Below are positions 1-5,519 of a stretch of DNA of 36,380 nt, in pieces. Within the stretch, counting starts at the first letter, position 1, and each line of letters begins with the position of its first letter. The position numbers were made by a program, and so were the translations under genes. Below the pieces are notes generated by a model that worked only from the letters and a program-made list of their open reading frames with translations, did no database searches and had not been told where the DNA came from. The DNA comes from a virus: IMG/VR virus record IMGVR_UViG_3300030102_003105, positions 1-36,380 of that record; one strand, 5' to 3'.

Positions 1-95
1 TACCTTTATTCTCATATATCGAACTTAAAAAGTATGCAGTAGCAGTAGGCTGGATAGAAGAAGATGATAACAATTGGTTAATAGAAAAGAGGTAA
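1..95 (+). CDS. C-terminal fragment of a small protein (5' end outside window)
   Basis: A reading frame open from the left edge runs in the phase of position 3 and ends with TAA at 93-95. The visible 30 residues are rich in aromatic and acidic residues and end GWIEEDDNNWLIEKR. The next gene starts 2 bases after the stop, and its Shine-Dalgarno AAGAGG lies inside this frame, which suits the same tightly packed early operon. No family is recognised and the start is off the window. Confidence 0.6.
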   Translation, partial: PLFSYIELKKYAVAVGWIEEDDNNWLIEKR

Positions 96-97
96 AA

Positions 98-286
98 ATG
101 AACAAAATGACAAGTGATGAAAGATTGGAATTGTATGATAATTTTATTGAATTAGTTGAAAAAATTAATGAAACACATATTATATACAATGGTCAAACAG
201 GAAAATGGTTATTGGATTTAGCCACAATAGACAAAATTAAAATATGTGAAAACAAATTAAAAAACTTTTGGAGGACAGGAAAATGA
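98..286 (+). CDS. Small hypothetical early protein (62 aa)
   Basis: The ATG at 98 is preceded at good spacing by AAGAGG (87-92). An in-frame TTG at 74 lacks a comparable ribosome site, so 98 is preferred. The product is charged and probably helical, with a short acidic helix (residues 7-22) followed by YNGQTGKWLLDL. No domain is recognised. Its TGA overlaps the ATG of the next gene in an ATGA arrangement, so the two are probably translationally coupled. It belongs to a run of small genes at the left end, the type of region where phages carry host-takeover or anti-defence genes, but nothing here shows which. Confidence 0.65.
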   Translation: MNKMTSDERLELYDNFIELVEKINETHIIYNGQTGKWLLDLATIDKIKICENKLKNFWRTGK

Positions 287-636
287 AAATAGATAAAGCA
301 ATATTTATAATACATGGAGAAATACCAGAAAATATGCAATATGAGTTATCTAAAAAAATAGATGAAGTTGCTAAAAGTTTTGGTTTAGAGTCCTACCTAG
401 ATGATGTATGCGAGCATAATAATACTATAACTAGCGAGTGTTCAGATTGTAATGAGCAAGAATTGTATGATTTACTTTTAAGGCCCGTATTAAATAGTAT
501 AGTAGATACTTATGTTGGCGGTTGTAATAATAATTTAACTGATTTAATATATGATATACACGAAGGCGAAGCAGATTTAACTGATGAATTAGTTGAAAAA
601 ATAGAGGCAGATATATTAAGGAGGTTAAGTCTATGA
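283..636 (+). CDS. Hypothetical acidic early protein (117 aa)
   Basis: The ATG at 283 overlaps the previous stop (ATGA) and has GGAGGA at 270-275. An upstream in-frame TTG at 268 lies within that ribosome site and is rejected. The protein is acidic and begins MKIDKAIFIIHGEIPENM, with a predicted strand then helices. A cysteine cluster (CEHNNTITSECSDC, about residues 43-56) could bind a metal, although the spacing fits no finger I know. The C-terminal half is helical with many Asp and Glu. The gene ends in an ATGA overlap with the next gene. No family is recognised. Confidence 0.7.
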   Translation: MKIDKAIFIIHGEIPENMQYELSKKIDEVAKSFGLESYLDDVCEHNNTITSECSDCNEQELYDLLLRPVLNSIVDTYVGGCNNNLTDLIYDIHEGEADLTDELVEKIEADILRRLSL

Positions 637-917
637 GTGATACTATAAATACTTGGACTTATGTTCATTTTGATAAACAAAACACAGAAAAGCATATTAA
701 TGAGTTTATAGAAGAAAGTACGGATTGGGATTACGTTATTAATGTTAATGTTATATCTGATACTATAACTTGGAAATATGCAGATGAGCAAGGTAACAAA
801 GTAAAAAAATCTAAATCAAAATATTGTAATACTTATAGAGTATTATTTAACAGAAAAATAATAACTGACACTAAATCATTAGTTGAAGAATACATTAAAG
901 AAGATTGGTTTATATAA
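633..917 (+). CDS. Hypothetical early protein with an internal SDTI repeat (94 aa)
   Basis: The ATG at 633 overlaps the preceding TGA by four bases and has AGGAGG at 620-625. The protein carries two similar segments, SDTINTWTYV at the N terminus and SDTITWKYADEQ at about residues 43-54. At the DNA level both contain GATACTATAA. This suggests a small internal duplication of a strand-turn-strand unit. The middle is basic (KVKKSKSKY) and the end is a short acidic helix. No known domain is recognised. It is probably co-translated with its upstream neighbour. Confidence 0.7.
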   Translation: MSDTINTWTYVHFDKQNTEKHINEFIEESTDWDYVINVNVISDTITWKYADEQGNKVKKSKSKYCNTYRVLFNRKIITDTKSLVEEYIKEDWFI

Positions 918-942
918 TAACCAACAGAAAGGAAAGAACAAG

Positions 943-1122
943 ATGAGTATAAGCGAAATATCAAAATGGCTAGAAGAAAGTGGATTGGTAGCCATAGCAG
1001 GAGAAGACTTAGAACTAATCAAAGATTATATAGATGATAAATGTATAATCATAATACCAAAAAAATATTACAAAGAAGCCAGTTGGGACATGGGTTCAAC
1101 ACACATAGAGGAGGGAAAATAA
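943..1122 (+). CDS. Small hypothetical early protein (59 aa)
   Basis: The ATG at 943 has AAAGGAAAG at 928-936. A longer frame from a TTG at 883 would overlap the previous gene without a ribosome site, so the shorter product is chosen. The sequence starts MSISEISKWLEESGLVAIAGEDLE, two short amphipathic helices, then a strand-like DDKCIIIIPKKY. There is no recognised family. Its TAA shares one base with the ATG of the next gene (TAATG), a coupling arrangement used repeatedly in this genome. Confidence 0.65.
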   Translation: MSISEISKWLEESGLVAIAGEDLELIKDYIDDKCIIIIPKKYYKEASWDMGSTHIEEGK

Positions 1123-1355
1123 TGGCGAGATTTATATTAGATGTAAATTCAAAAAACTCTTATAAAATGAGTGAAAAACAAATTGATGAAATCTGTCAAT
1201 CAATAGATGAACAATTATTAAATGGCGAAATATTTAGAATTGTATGTATTGACGATACAACAGACAATCAATTTTACGAAACACAATCAAAAAACAAACT
1301 AAATAATAAACAGATTAATAATTATAATAAGCATTTAAAAGAAATGGAGGAATAA
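1122..1355 (+). CDS. Small hypothetical early protein (77 aa)
   Basis: The ATG at 1122 overlaps the upstream stop by one base and has GAGGAGGG at 1108-1115. The product begins MARFILDVNSKNSYKMSE, with a predicted strand and then a helix, followed by a strand (EIFRIVCIDDT) and an Asn/Lys-rich helical tail. The alternation of strand and helix suggests a tiny alpha/beta fold, but no family is recognised. The stop is again shared with the next ATG (TAATG), so the whole 98-1767 stretch reads as one coupled cluster. Confidence 0.65.
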   Translation: MARFILDVNSKNSYKMSEKQIDEICQSIDEQLLNGEIFRIVCIDDTTDNQFYETQSKNKLNNKQINNYNKHLKEMEE

Positions 1356-1498
1356 TGGACGCAAGAACTTCATATTTTAGTAATGAAATTAAAGACTTAC
1401 ACTTTAAGTTTAAATTATTGCGTAATGACCACGAAAAACTTAAAAAGAAACATGAAGAACTACAAAAACAAGTAAAAACCCTTATAGAGGAGGAATAA
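1355..1498 (+). CDS. Very small coiled-coil protein (47 aa)
   Basis: This is a short frame with ATG at 1355 overlapping the preceding TAA, AATGGAGG upstream, and TAA at 1496-1498 just before the next ATG at 1499. After about residue 14 the product is almost entirely helical and charged (LLRNDHEKLKKKHEELQKQ), with leucines at heptad-like spacing that suggest a short coiled coil and dimerisation. The tight fit between neighbours and the good ribosome site support it as a real gene despite its size. Function is unknown. Confidence 0.6.
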   Translation: MDARTSYFSNEIKDLHFKFKLLRNDHEKLKKKHEELQKQVKTLIEEE

Positions 1499-1702
1499 AT
1501 GAGAAAACCTGATTACGCAGAGATGAGACACATGTTGTCTTATAGAGAAGCAGAAGACATGACGTATAGAGACATACAAGAAATACTATTGTTTGGAACT
1601 AAGCCATATGCGGAGATTCCAGATGAAGATATTTTTGATATGTTTGTAGCAACATTTGGTACACACTATATACCAAAGAAAAAAGTAAAGGAGAATAAAT
1701 GA
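1499..1702 (+). CDS. Small hypothetical early protein (67 aa)
   Basis: The ATG at 1499 directly follows the previous stop, and GAGGAGGAA (1487-1495) provides the ribosome site. The protein is Met- and Tyr-rich, with a helical core (YREAEDMTYRDIQEILLFG) and a basic tail KKKVKENK. No domain is recognised. The stop TGA overlaps the ATG of the following 22-codon membrane peptide (ATGA), which implies coupled translation. Confidence 0.65.
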   Translation: MRKPDYAEMRHMLSYREAEDMTYRDIQEILLFGTKPYAEIPDEDIFDMFVATFGTHYIPKKKVKENK

Positions 1703-1767
1703 CAGAGATAGTATTGGGCGTAATGGTTCTATTTATTTTTTATGATTTTATTAGAAGATTATATTAA
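1699..1767 (+). CDS. Putative 22-residue membrane peptide
   Basis: The ATG at 1699 overlaps the TGA of the preceding gene and has AAAGGAGAA at 1687-1695. The frame closes with TAA at 1765-1767. The peptide is a single hydrophobic helix (VLGVMVLFIFYDFI) with an arginine pair near the C terminus, the layout expected of a one-pass inner-membrane peptide with a cytoplasmic tail. Phage peptides of this type can modify host membrane proteins, but no specific role is indicated. It is supported only by the start context and composition. Confidence 0.45.
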   Translation: MTEIVLGVMVLFIFYDFIRRLY

Positions 1768-1775
1768 AATAAATG

Positions 1776-1804
1776 TTGTTTATTAAACTAAGCATTAATA
1801 AAAT
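1776..1804 (+). promoter_or_regulatory. Weak sigma70-like promoter candidate
   Basis: TTGTTT (1776-1781) and TAAAAT (1799-1804) are separated by 17 bases in the only sizeable gap of the first 4 kb. The -10 matches consensus at five of six positions and the -35 at three. In DNA this AT-rich such matches arise by chance, so the support is mainly positional: it sits just upstream of the hairpin and the regulator-nuclease-SSAP genes. An 8-bp AT inverted repeat (1779-1786 with 1795-1802) overlaps it. Confidence 0.25.
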
Positions 1805-1812
1805 AAAGAACA

Positions 1813-1847
1813 ATATGTGGGGTAACTATAAAAGTTACCTCGCATAT
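1813..1847 (+). promoter_or_regulatory. Long RNA hairpin upstream of the recombination module
   Basis: The arms 1813-1827 and 1833-1847 pair over 15 positions (13 Watson-Crick, two G-U) around a five-base loop ATAAA. No T-run follows, so it is not a normal intrinsic terminator. The next element is AAGGAG (1855-1860), the ribosome site of the downstream ribbon-helix-helix gene, eight bases beyond the stem. The position suggests control of translation, mRNA processing, or a protein-binding site. A 17-codon frame (ATG 1815) overlaps the stem but is not convincing as a gene. Confidence 0.6.
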
Positions 1848-1869
1848 CAAAGTAAAGGAGATAAATAAA

Positions 1870-2040
1870 TTGATGAGAAATCATGAGAATCAAGAACAGA
1901 TTAAAACAAAAAAGAACGTAATCATTACAAACATGGATAAGAACTTATGGAATAAATTTAAAGGCACTTGCTACACAAAAGGAATGTCTATGAATCAAGC
2001 CATATCAGAACTTATTGAATCGTTTGTTTCTGAAAACTAG
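1870..2040 (+). CDS. Putative ribbon-helix-helix DNA-binding protein (56 aa)
   Basis: A short strand (KNVIITNMDK) is followed by a helix (NLWNKFKGTCYTKG) and a second helix (SMNQAISELIESFVSEN). That is the order and size of an Arc/MetJ/CopG-type ribbon-helix-helix regulator, which binds DNA as a dimer through the paired strands. Start choice: AAGGAG at 1855-1860 lies 9 bases from TTG 1870 and 12 from ATG 1873, so TTG is slightly favoured. It is the first gene after the hairpin and the promoter candidate and leads the nuclease-SSAP-SSB run, which fits an early transcriptional regulator. The family call rests on the predicted pattern only. Confidence 0.6.
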   Translation: MMRNHENQEQIKTKKNVIITNMDKNLWNKFKGTCYTKGMSMNQAISELIESFVSEN

Positions 2041-2048
2041 GAGAGTAA

Positions 2049-2870
2049 TTGAAAAGTAAATGTCCTGTTGACGTAGAGTCAATCTATAACGACCATATTG
2101 TTAGAAAAAACGAAGAGAACTATCAGAAAAGATATGTTGGTAAAGAGCAGTATTATCATGCTTCTGGTACAGGCACTTGTTCAAGAAAGTTGTACTACGA
2201 GTCTGTTGAACTTGCTCCCACTACAAATCCAGCAAATGAAAAGTCATCTAGGATTATGCGTTTAGGTACAATTGTACATGATGATTTACAGCAAGCACTT
2301 TCCGATACTACTATATATAGTAATACTATAAATAGTAATACTACATATGAAGAATCTATATATAGTAAAGAAAAAGATATATATAATATCCAAAAAGAAA
2401 GTTTTAAATATCATATTGAAGGCGAAGTTATTATCGAATCCTTGAACGTCAGAGGTTTTTATGACTTAGTGGCGGTTAGCGAAGTTGATGGTAGTGTTCA
2501 TTTGATAGATTTTAAAACTATGGCTAGTTATTCTTGGTCAAGAAAGTTTGGATATAAAAATAGAGACCCCTTGGCTTCAGTTCATCAAGAGATGCAACTA
2601 GGCACTTATGGGCTAGCAATTAAAGAAAAATTTGGTAGACTTGATAGTATGTGGTTGTACTACTACAACAAAGACAATTCACAAATGAGGTCATACCAAG
2701 TTCCAATGGTTATGCTTGATAGAGCAAAAGCCTTTTGGACAAACGTAAACGAAGAACATAAAAAAGGCCTTCCAATGTTTAGAGAAAGATTCAGTCCTGT
2801 TGAGGATTGGAATTGCAATTATTGTAGATTTCTAGACCATTGTAAACCGCCTTTTTATAAGAAAAAGTAA
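2049..2870 (+). CDS. Cas4-like PD-(D/E)XK nuclease with candidate Fe-S cysteines (273 aa)
   Basis: This is probably a RecB/Cas4-family exonuclease. A first cysteine (C44 in GTCSRKLYY) is followed by H77 (GTIVHDDL), D139 (GFYDLVAV), the D154-x-K156 core (LIDFKT) and QxxxY (Q183-Y187). Three more cysteines lie near the C terminus (C256, C259, C265 in WNCNYCRFLDHC). This is the 1+3 cysteine layout of Cas4/AddB-type 4Fe-4S nucleases. The start is TTG 2049 behind AGGAGAG; no nearby ATG exists. In phages such enzymes make single-stranded ends for an annealing protein, which is encoded next. Residues 86-110 form a repeat-rich Ser/Asn/Thr insert between the first histidine and the core. No CRISPR genes are nearby. 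Confidence 0.85.
   Translation: MKSKCPVDVESIYNDHIVRKNEENYQKRYVGKEQYYHASGTGTCSRKLYYESVELAPTTNPANEKSSRIMRLGTIVHDDLQQALSDTTIYSNTINSNTTYEESIYSKEKDIYNIQKESFKYHIEGEVIIESLNVRGFYDLVAVSEVDGSVHLIDFKTMASYSWSRKFGYKNRDPLASVHQEMQLGTYGLAIKEKFGRLDSMWLYYYNKDNSQMRSYQVPMVMLDRAKAFWTNVNEEHKKGLPMFRERFSPVEDWNCNYCRFLDHCKPPFYKKK
2317..2343 (+). repeat. Two-copy 15-bp tandem repeat inside the nuclease gene
   Basis: ATAGTAATACTA occurs at 2317-2328 and 2332-2343, a 15-base period, with related TATATAG tracts out to about 2368. Each unit contains the inverted repeat TAGTA-A-TACTA. In protein it reads as a five-residue repeat (YSNTI NSNTT), so the frame is kept. It may be simple slippage in a tolerated surface loop. The AT-rich iteron-like look also allows a protein-binding or replication element. 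Confidence 0.6.
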
Positions 2871-2881
2871 AGGAGATAAAC

Positions 2882-3430
2882 GTGAGTGTATTTCAAAAAC
2901 TAAAAGACGTTGACATCTCTAAATTAGCAGAGCAAAAAGGTAAGTTTGATTACTTATCTTGGGCGCATGCTGTAAGAGAGGTGTTAAAAGTATTTCCAGA
3001 AGCAACTTGGGAAGTACATGAATATGATAATATGCCTTATATGCAAACAAATACAGGCTATTATACCAAAGTAAGTGTAACAATTGAGGGTATTACAAGA
3101 ACTCAGATTCATCCTGTTCTTGATAATAAAAATCAAACTATTGATGCACCAAATGCTTTTCAGATAAATACATCTATTCAAAGATGTTTGGCAAAAGCAA
3201 TAGCGCTACATGGTCTTGGTCTTTCATTATTTGCTGGTGAAGATTTACCAGACAATATAACTGATAAGCAAAAGAAAGAAATAACTAAGTTTGCTAATCA
3301 AGTTAAAGACGAGGCTGTTAAAAAGTCTATGTTAGATGCTATTGAAAATGGCAAAGTAAACGAATCAAACTATGCAAAAAGTTTGGAACATTGTAAAACA
3401 ATTATTAAAAATCAAAAAGGAGATAAGTAA
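2882..3430 (+). CDS. Single-strand annealing protein, DUF1071/Sak3 type (182 aa)
   Basis: This is a predicted ssDNA-annealing recombinase (Rad52-like superfamily) that pairs complementary single strands in phage recombination. Family features are KFDYLSWAHAVREV at residues 21-34 and the conserved second half with TSIQRCLAKAIALHGLGLSL (97-116) followed by FAGEDLP. The C-terminal 55 residues are a Lys/Glu-rich helical tail. The start is GTG 2882 behind AAAGGAG. It sits between the Cas4-like nuclease and the SSB, the classical nuclease-SSAP-SSB grouping of phage recombination modules, and its stop shares a base with the SSB start (TAATG). Confidence 0.82.
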   Translation: MSVFQKLKDVDISKLAEQKGKFDYLSWAHAVREVLKVFPEATWEVHEYDNMPYMQTNTGYYTKVSVTIEGITRTQIHPVLDNKNQTIDAPNAFQINTSIQRCLAKAIALHGLGLSLFAGEDLPDNITDKQKKEITKFANQVKDEAVKKSMLDAIENGKVNESNYAKSLEHCKTIIKNQKGDK

Positions 3431-4056
3431 TGGCTAACGAAACAGCTAAAATGTTTGACGAAATGTTAAACGATACAGAAAGTTTCTTTGTTCCAGGCGA
3501 AGAGACAGAAGATTCAAAACCTAAGAACGCACCAAACGTAAGAGGTGAGTTTTATGGTCACATGCAAAACTCATCAAATAGAGAAGTATCATGGACAAAA
3601 GATGGTAAAACATTTAAGGCCCTAGTGTACAATTATGAGTTTGTAATTGATGGTAAAAACGAAGAAAATGAATATACAAAAGGTGATAATAAATATTCTG
3701 GCAAAGAGTATGTAGGAAGAACATATAGGTCTAATGGTATTTTTAGATTTTTAGAACCTAAAAAAGGTGATGACTTTGTTTCAAATTCTTCTGGCAATAA
3801 AAGATACTTTCAATTCTGTGAAACTTTAGGTATAGAGATACCTAGAAAAGTGGTAAAGATGAACGGTCAAGATGTTGAGGTTCAGGTGTTACCTCCACTA
3901 AAAGGCACAGATATTGATGGCGCTCCAGCAATTGCAATTATAGATGAGGGCAAATCTTATAAAAATAAAGACGGTCAAGAGAGAACTCCGTATGTTGTTA
4001 AGTTTGTTAAAAAGTGGGAAGGAGGAGTAAAGAAAGATGCAGACATCCCATTCTAA
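3430..4056 (+). CDS. ssb: Single-stranded DNA-binding protein (208 aa)
   Basis: The acidic N terminus precedes a predicted OB-fold-like beta core (about residues 37-195), and the protein ends with the charged tip KKDADIPF. That tip is very close to the DDDIPF tail that bacterial SSBs use to recruit partner proteins. The length is greater than a typical 150-180 residue SSB. The location right after the annealing protein supports the role. The core sequence is divergent from cellular SSB, so the assignment depends on the tail, context and predicted fold. The last 20 bases overlap the following HTH gene in another frame. Confidence 0.7.
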   Translation: MANETAKMFDEMLNDTESFFVPGEETEDSKPKNAPNVRGEFYGHMQNSSNREVSWTKDGKTFKALVYNYEFVIDGKNEENEYTKGDNKYSGKEYVGRTYRSNGIFRFLEPKKGDDFVSNSSGNKRYFQFCETLGIEIPRKVVKMNGQDVEVQVLPPLKGTDIDGAPAIAIIDEGKSYKNKDGQERTPYVVKFVKKWEGGVKKDADIPF

Positions 4057-4192
4057 AAGAAAATACACAAAAGTAGGATGGTCTAGAGAGTTTCTTATCA
4101 ATACCTTGTATGGTTTTGGTATGAAAGGCAAAAGAATAAGTAGAATTGTTGGTGTTTCACCAGCAACAGTCTACAGACACATTAAACGATAA
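4037..4192 (+). CDS. Small helix-turn-helix protein (51 aa)
   Basis: The ATG at 4037 lies inside the 3' end of the SSB gene (20-base overlap), with GGAGGA at 4021-4026. The C-terminal half, GKRISRIVGVSPATVYRHIK, is a clear resolvase/homeodomain-like helix-turn-helix: a helix, the turn residue G before VS, and a recognition helix PATVYRHI. The N terminus is basic. The size allows only the DNA-binding unit, so it is probably a regulator or accessory binding protein and not an enzyme. It is followed immediately by the structured region at 4197-4289, which could be its target or may be unrelated. Confidence 0.7.
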   Translation: MQTSHSKRKYTKVGWSREFLINTLYGFGMKGKRISRIVGVSPATVYRHIKR

Positions 4193-4196
4193 ATAA

Positions 4197-4289
4197 TGTG
4201 GGAGATTTTGTATATCGCGAGAATACATAGGTGGTTTGTTATGTGGTCCTCTCTACCACTGTTCTTTTCTACCTTTCAAGTCTCCCACA
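4197..4289 (+). ncRNA. Candidate structured RNA or leader element
   Basis: The ends TGTGGGAGATTT (4197-4208) and AAGTCTCCCACA (4278-4289) pair over 12 positions with one G-U. Inside are a GTAT/ATAC hairpin (4210-4213 with 4223-4226), a GTGGT/ACCAC hairpin with pyrimidine loop CCTCTCT (4243-4247 with 4255-4259), and AGGT/ACCT (4229-4232 with 4271-4274) that can enclose the second hairpin. This gives a closed multibranch fold. GC by hand count is about 42%, above the surrounding genes. ATTTT follows, and then the ribosome site AAAAGGAG of the next gene. It could be a free ncRNA, a 5'-UTR regulator or an elaborate terminator. I recognise no known family. Confidence 0.55.
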
Positions 4290-4308
4290 ATTTTAAAAGG
4301 AGAATAAT

Positions 4309-4467
4309 ATGCAATGTTGGCATTGTAAATCAGAATTAATTTGGAATGGAGACCATACGTATGAAGAGTATAGTAAAGAAGGAGAAGGTGTTGTTAGCAA
4401 CTTTACTTGTCCAGACTGTGAATCTTATTACGAATGTTATCTACCATTAGGAGGTCAAAATGATTAA
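4309..4467 (+). CDS. Small zinc-ribbon protein (52 aa)
   Basis: Two CxxC knuckles, CWHC (residues 3-6) and CPDC (about 34-37), are separated by about 27 residues, the spacing of a one-domain zinc ribbon. An extra cysteine follows (YECY). The start ATG 4309 has AAAAGGAGAA directly upstream. The stop region overlaps the next gene's ATG by eight bases. Small phage zinc ribbons often bind nucleic acid or host polymerase, but no partner is indicated here. It is the first gene after the structured element at 4197-4289 and so is its most likely regulatory target. Confidence 0.7.
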   Translation: MQCWHCKSELIWNGDHTYEEYSKEGEGVVSNFTCPDCESYYECYLPLGGQND

Positions 4468-4561
4468 TTGGTTAAACTTTATAGTCTACTCATCTATGTT
4501 TATTTTAGGTGTGGTTTGTTGGGCTTCAATAATTGTTTACGTTGTAGGTTATTTTAGATAG
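4460..4561 (+). CDS. Small single-pass membrane protein (33 aa)
   Basis: The ATG at 4460 overlaps the zinc-ribbon stop and has TTAGGAGG upstream (4448-4455). The peptide is one long hydrophobic segment (FIVYSSMFILGVVCWASIIV and beyond) closed by a single arginine. Composition and size fit a one-helix inner-membrane protein. It could be an early membrane-acting peptide or a small holin-like factor, but early position argues against lysis. No family is recognised. Confidence 0.5.
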   Translation: MINWLNFIVYSSMFILGVVCWASIIVYVVGYFR

Positions 4562-4569
4562 GAGAGGTT

Positions 4570-4713
4570 ATGAAAACTAAAAATCGTATGCACAGTAGAA
4601 TAAAAAAAATTAGAAGGGAACTACAAAAAAGCCCTAATGGTTGGCCACTTTGTGTAATGGTCGGAGCAGAGTATACATCCACTAGAACTTATAGGAAGAT
4701 GCGTGATGCGTAG
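4570..4713 (+). CDS. Small basic hypothetical protein (47 aa)
   Basis: The ATG at 4570 has TAGGAGAGG at 4559-4567. The N-terminal half is strongly basic and helical (KNRMHSRIKKIRRELQK), followed by PNGWPLCVMVGAEYTSTRT. The charge suggests nucleic-acid binding. No family is recognised. Its last bases overlap the beginning of the following gene, typical of this coupled early operon. Confidence 0.6.
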   Translation: MKTKNRMHSRIKKIRRELQKSPNGWPLCVMVGAEYTSTRTYRKMRDA

Positions 4714-5056
4714 AAATGAAATGCAAGCCTTGATGGGTAGGATAATGGATAAAATAGCAGAAACTCGCGATGCAGGTCAAAAAGAGTATGCAAGAGATGT
4801 AGATAATGTATTTGCTAATTTTGAAAGAGTCGCTTCTTTTTGTGGTGTTAACAGAGAGAAGGCATTACTTACTTATATGATTAAACATGTTGATGGGCTT
4901 TGCGCTTACTCAGATGGACATCATTCTCAAAGAGAAGATGTTAGAGGTAGATTAACAGATATTATAGTATATTGTATTTTATTTTGGGGTATGGTTGAAG
5001 ATAATGAAAGTATGTTAAACGACAAGCATTTTCCAGGATATGAAGACAAACTATAA
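4706..5056 (+). CDS. Conserved phage protein with an all-alpha MazG/DUF1599-like pattern (116 aa)
   Basis: The protein is all helical. NVFANFERVASFCGVNREKA, KHVDGLCAYSDG and SQREDVRGRLTDIIVYCILF resemble phage proteins of the DUF1599/nucleotide-modification and MazG-like type, where E/D/K-H residues on helices bind a nucleotide and metal. Here the candidate set is E in NFER, KHxD and RxxD. The start is ATG 4706; a GTG at 4703 gives one more residue. It overlaps the previous gene by eight bases and the HNH gene by 17. Nucleotide handling is an inference from resemblance and is not proven. Confidence 0.6.
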   Translation: MRRNEMQALMGRIMDKIAETRDAGQKEYARDVDNVFANFERVASFCGVNREKALLTYMIKHVDGLCAYSDGHHSQREDVRGRLTDIIVYCILFWGMVEDNESMLNDKHFPGYEDKL

Positions 5057-5519
5057 AAAGTGTAGACATTGTGAAAAAGTTTATAAAATATCCGATTTCC
5101 ATTGGAAAATTAAAAAGCAAGGCATTAGGTCTAATAAGTGCAAAACTTGTACAAATCAATACTCTAAGGCCCATTATGAACTACATAAGCACAATTACAT
5201 TGAAAGGTCTAGGGAGAATACTAAAAGGTATAGAAAGGATGCTCGGGACTTAATTTATGAGTTTAAACTTAGTAATCCTTGTTCTTCTTGTGGTGAAACT
5301 AATCCTATTGTCTTGGAATTTCATCATCTGGACCCGAAAAAGAAAAGAAATGATGTCTCGAATATGGCAACACATGGATATTCAATCGAAAGCATTGAAA
5401 AAGAAATCGAAAAGTGTATCATACTATGTGCAAACTGCCATAGGAGAAAGACAGCAAAAGAACAAAACTGGCACTCTCACAAACTCACAGAAAGGAGTAA
5501 ACAATGGGAAGAGCAATAG
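5040..5519 (+). CDS. Free-standing HNH endonuclease with zinc knuckles (159 aa)
   Basis: An N-terminal zinc ribbon (C8, C11, C34, C37) is followed by a basic helical linker. The HNH/McrA-type nuclease has C81-x2-C84, the EFHHLDP strand (H95, H96, D98), an N-helix region (residues 104-124) and the closing C130-x2-C133-H134 (LCANCHRRK). The His-Asn-His core uses the beta-beta-alpha metal fold to cut DNA. Phage enzymes of this form are often mobile homing endonucleases; others act at packaging. This one lies far from the terminase, wedged among early genes with a 17-base overlap into the upstream gene and a poor ribosome site, which favours a homing-type insertion. Confidence 0.85.
   Translation: MKTNYKKCRHCEKVYKISDFHWKIKKQGIRSNKCKTCTNQYSKAHYELHKHNYIERSRENTKRYRKDARDLIYEFKLSNPCSSCGETNPIVLEFHHLDPKKKRNDVSNMATHGYSIESIEKEIEKCIILCANCHRRKTAKEQNWHSHKLTERSKQWEEQ

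Noticed and set aside
510-791. A 93-codon minus-strand frame across two early genes
   Set aside because: It is antisense to two well-supported coupled genes, has no ribosome site, and its Ile/Phe/Ser composition is typical of a shadow frame.
1815-1868. A 17-codon frame starting inside the 1813-1847 hairpin
   Set aside because: The start is buried in the stem and the upstream AAAGAA is a poor ribosome site; kept only as a note.
2049-2870. A CRISPR-Cas system suggested by the Cas4-like nuclease
   Set aside because: No repeat-spacer array or other cas gene is present; the SSAP and SSB neighbours point to phage recombination.
4196-4339. A 47-codon frame (ATG 4196) through the structured region
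   Set aside because: It has no ribosome site, runs into the zinc-ribbon gene in another frame, and the base-pairing explains the sequence better.
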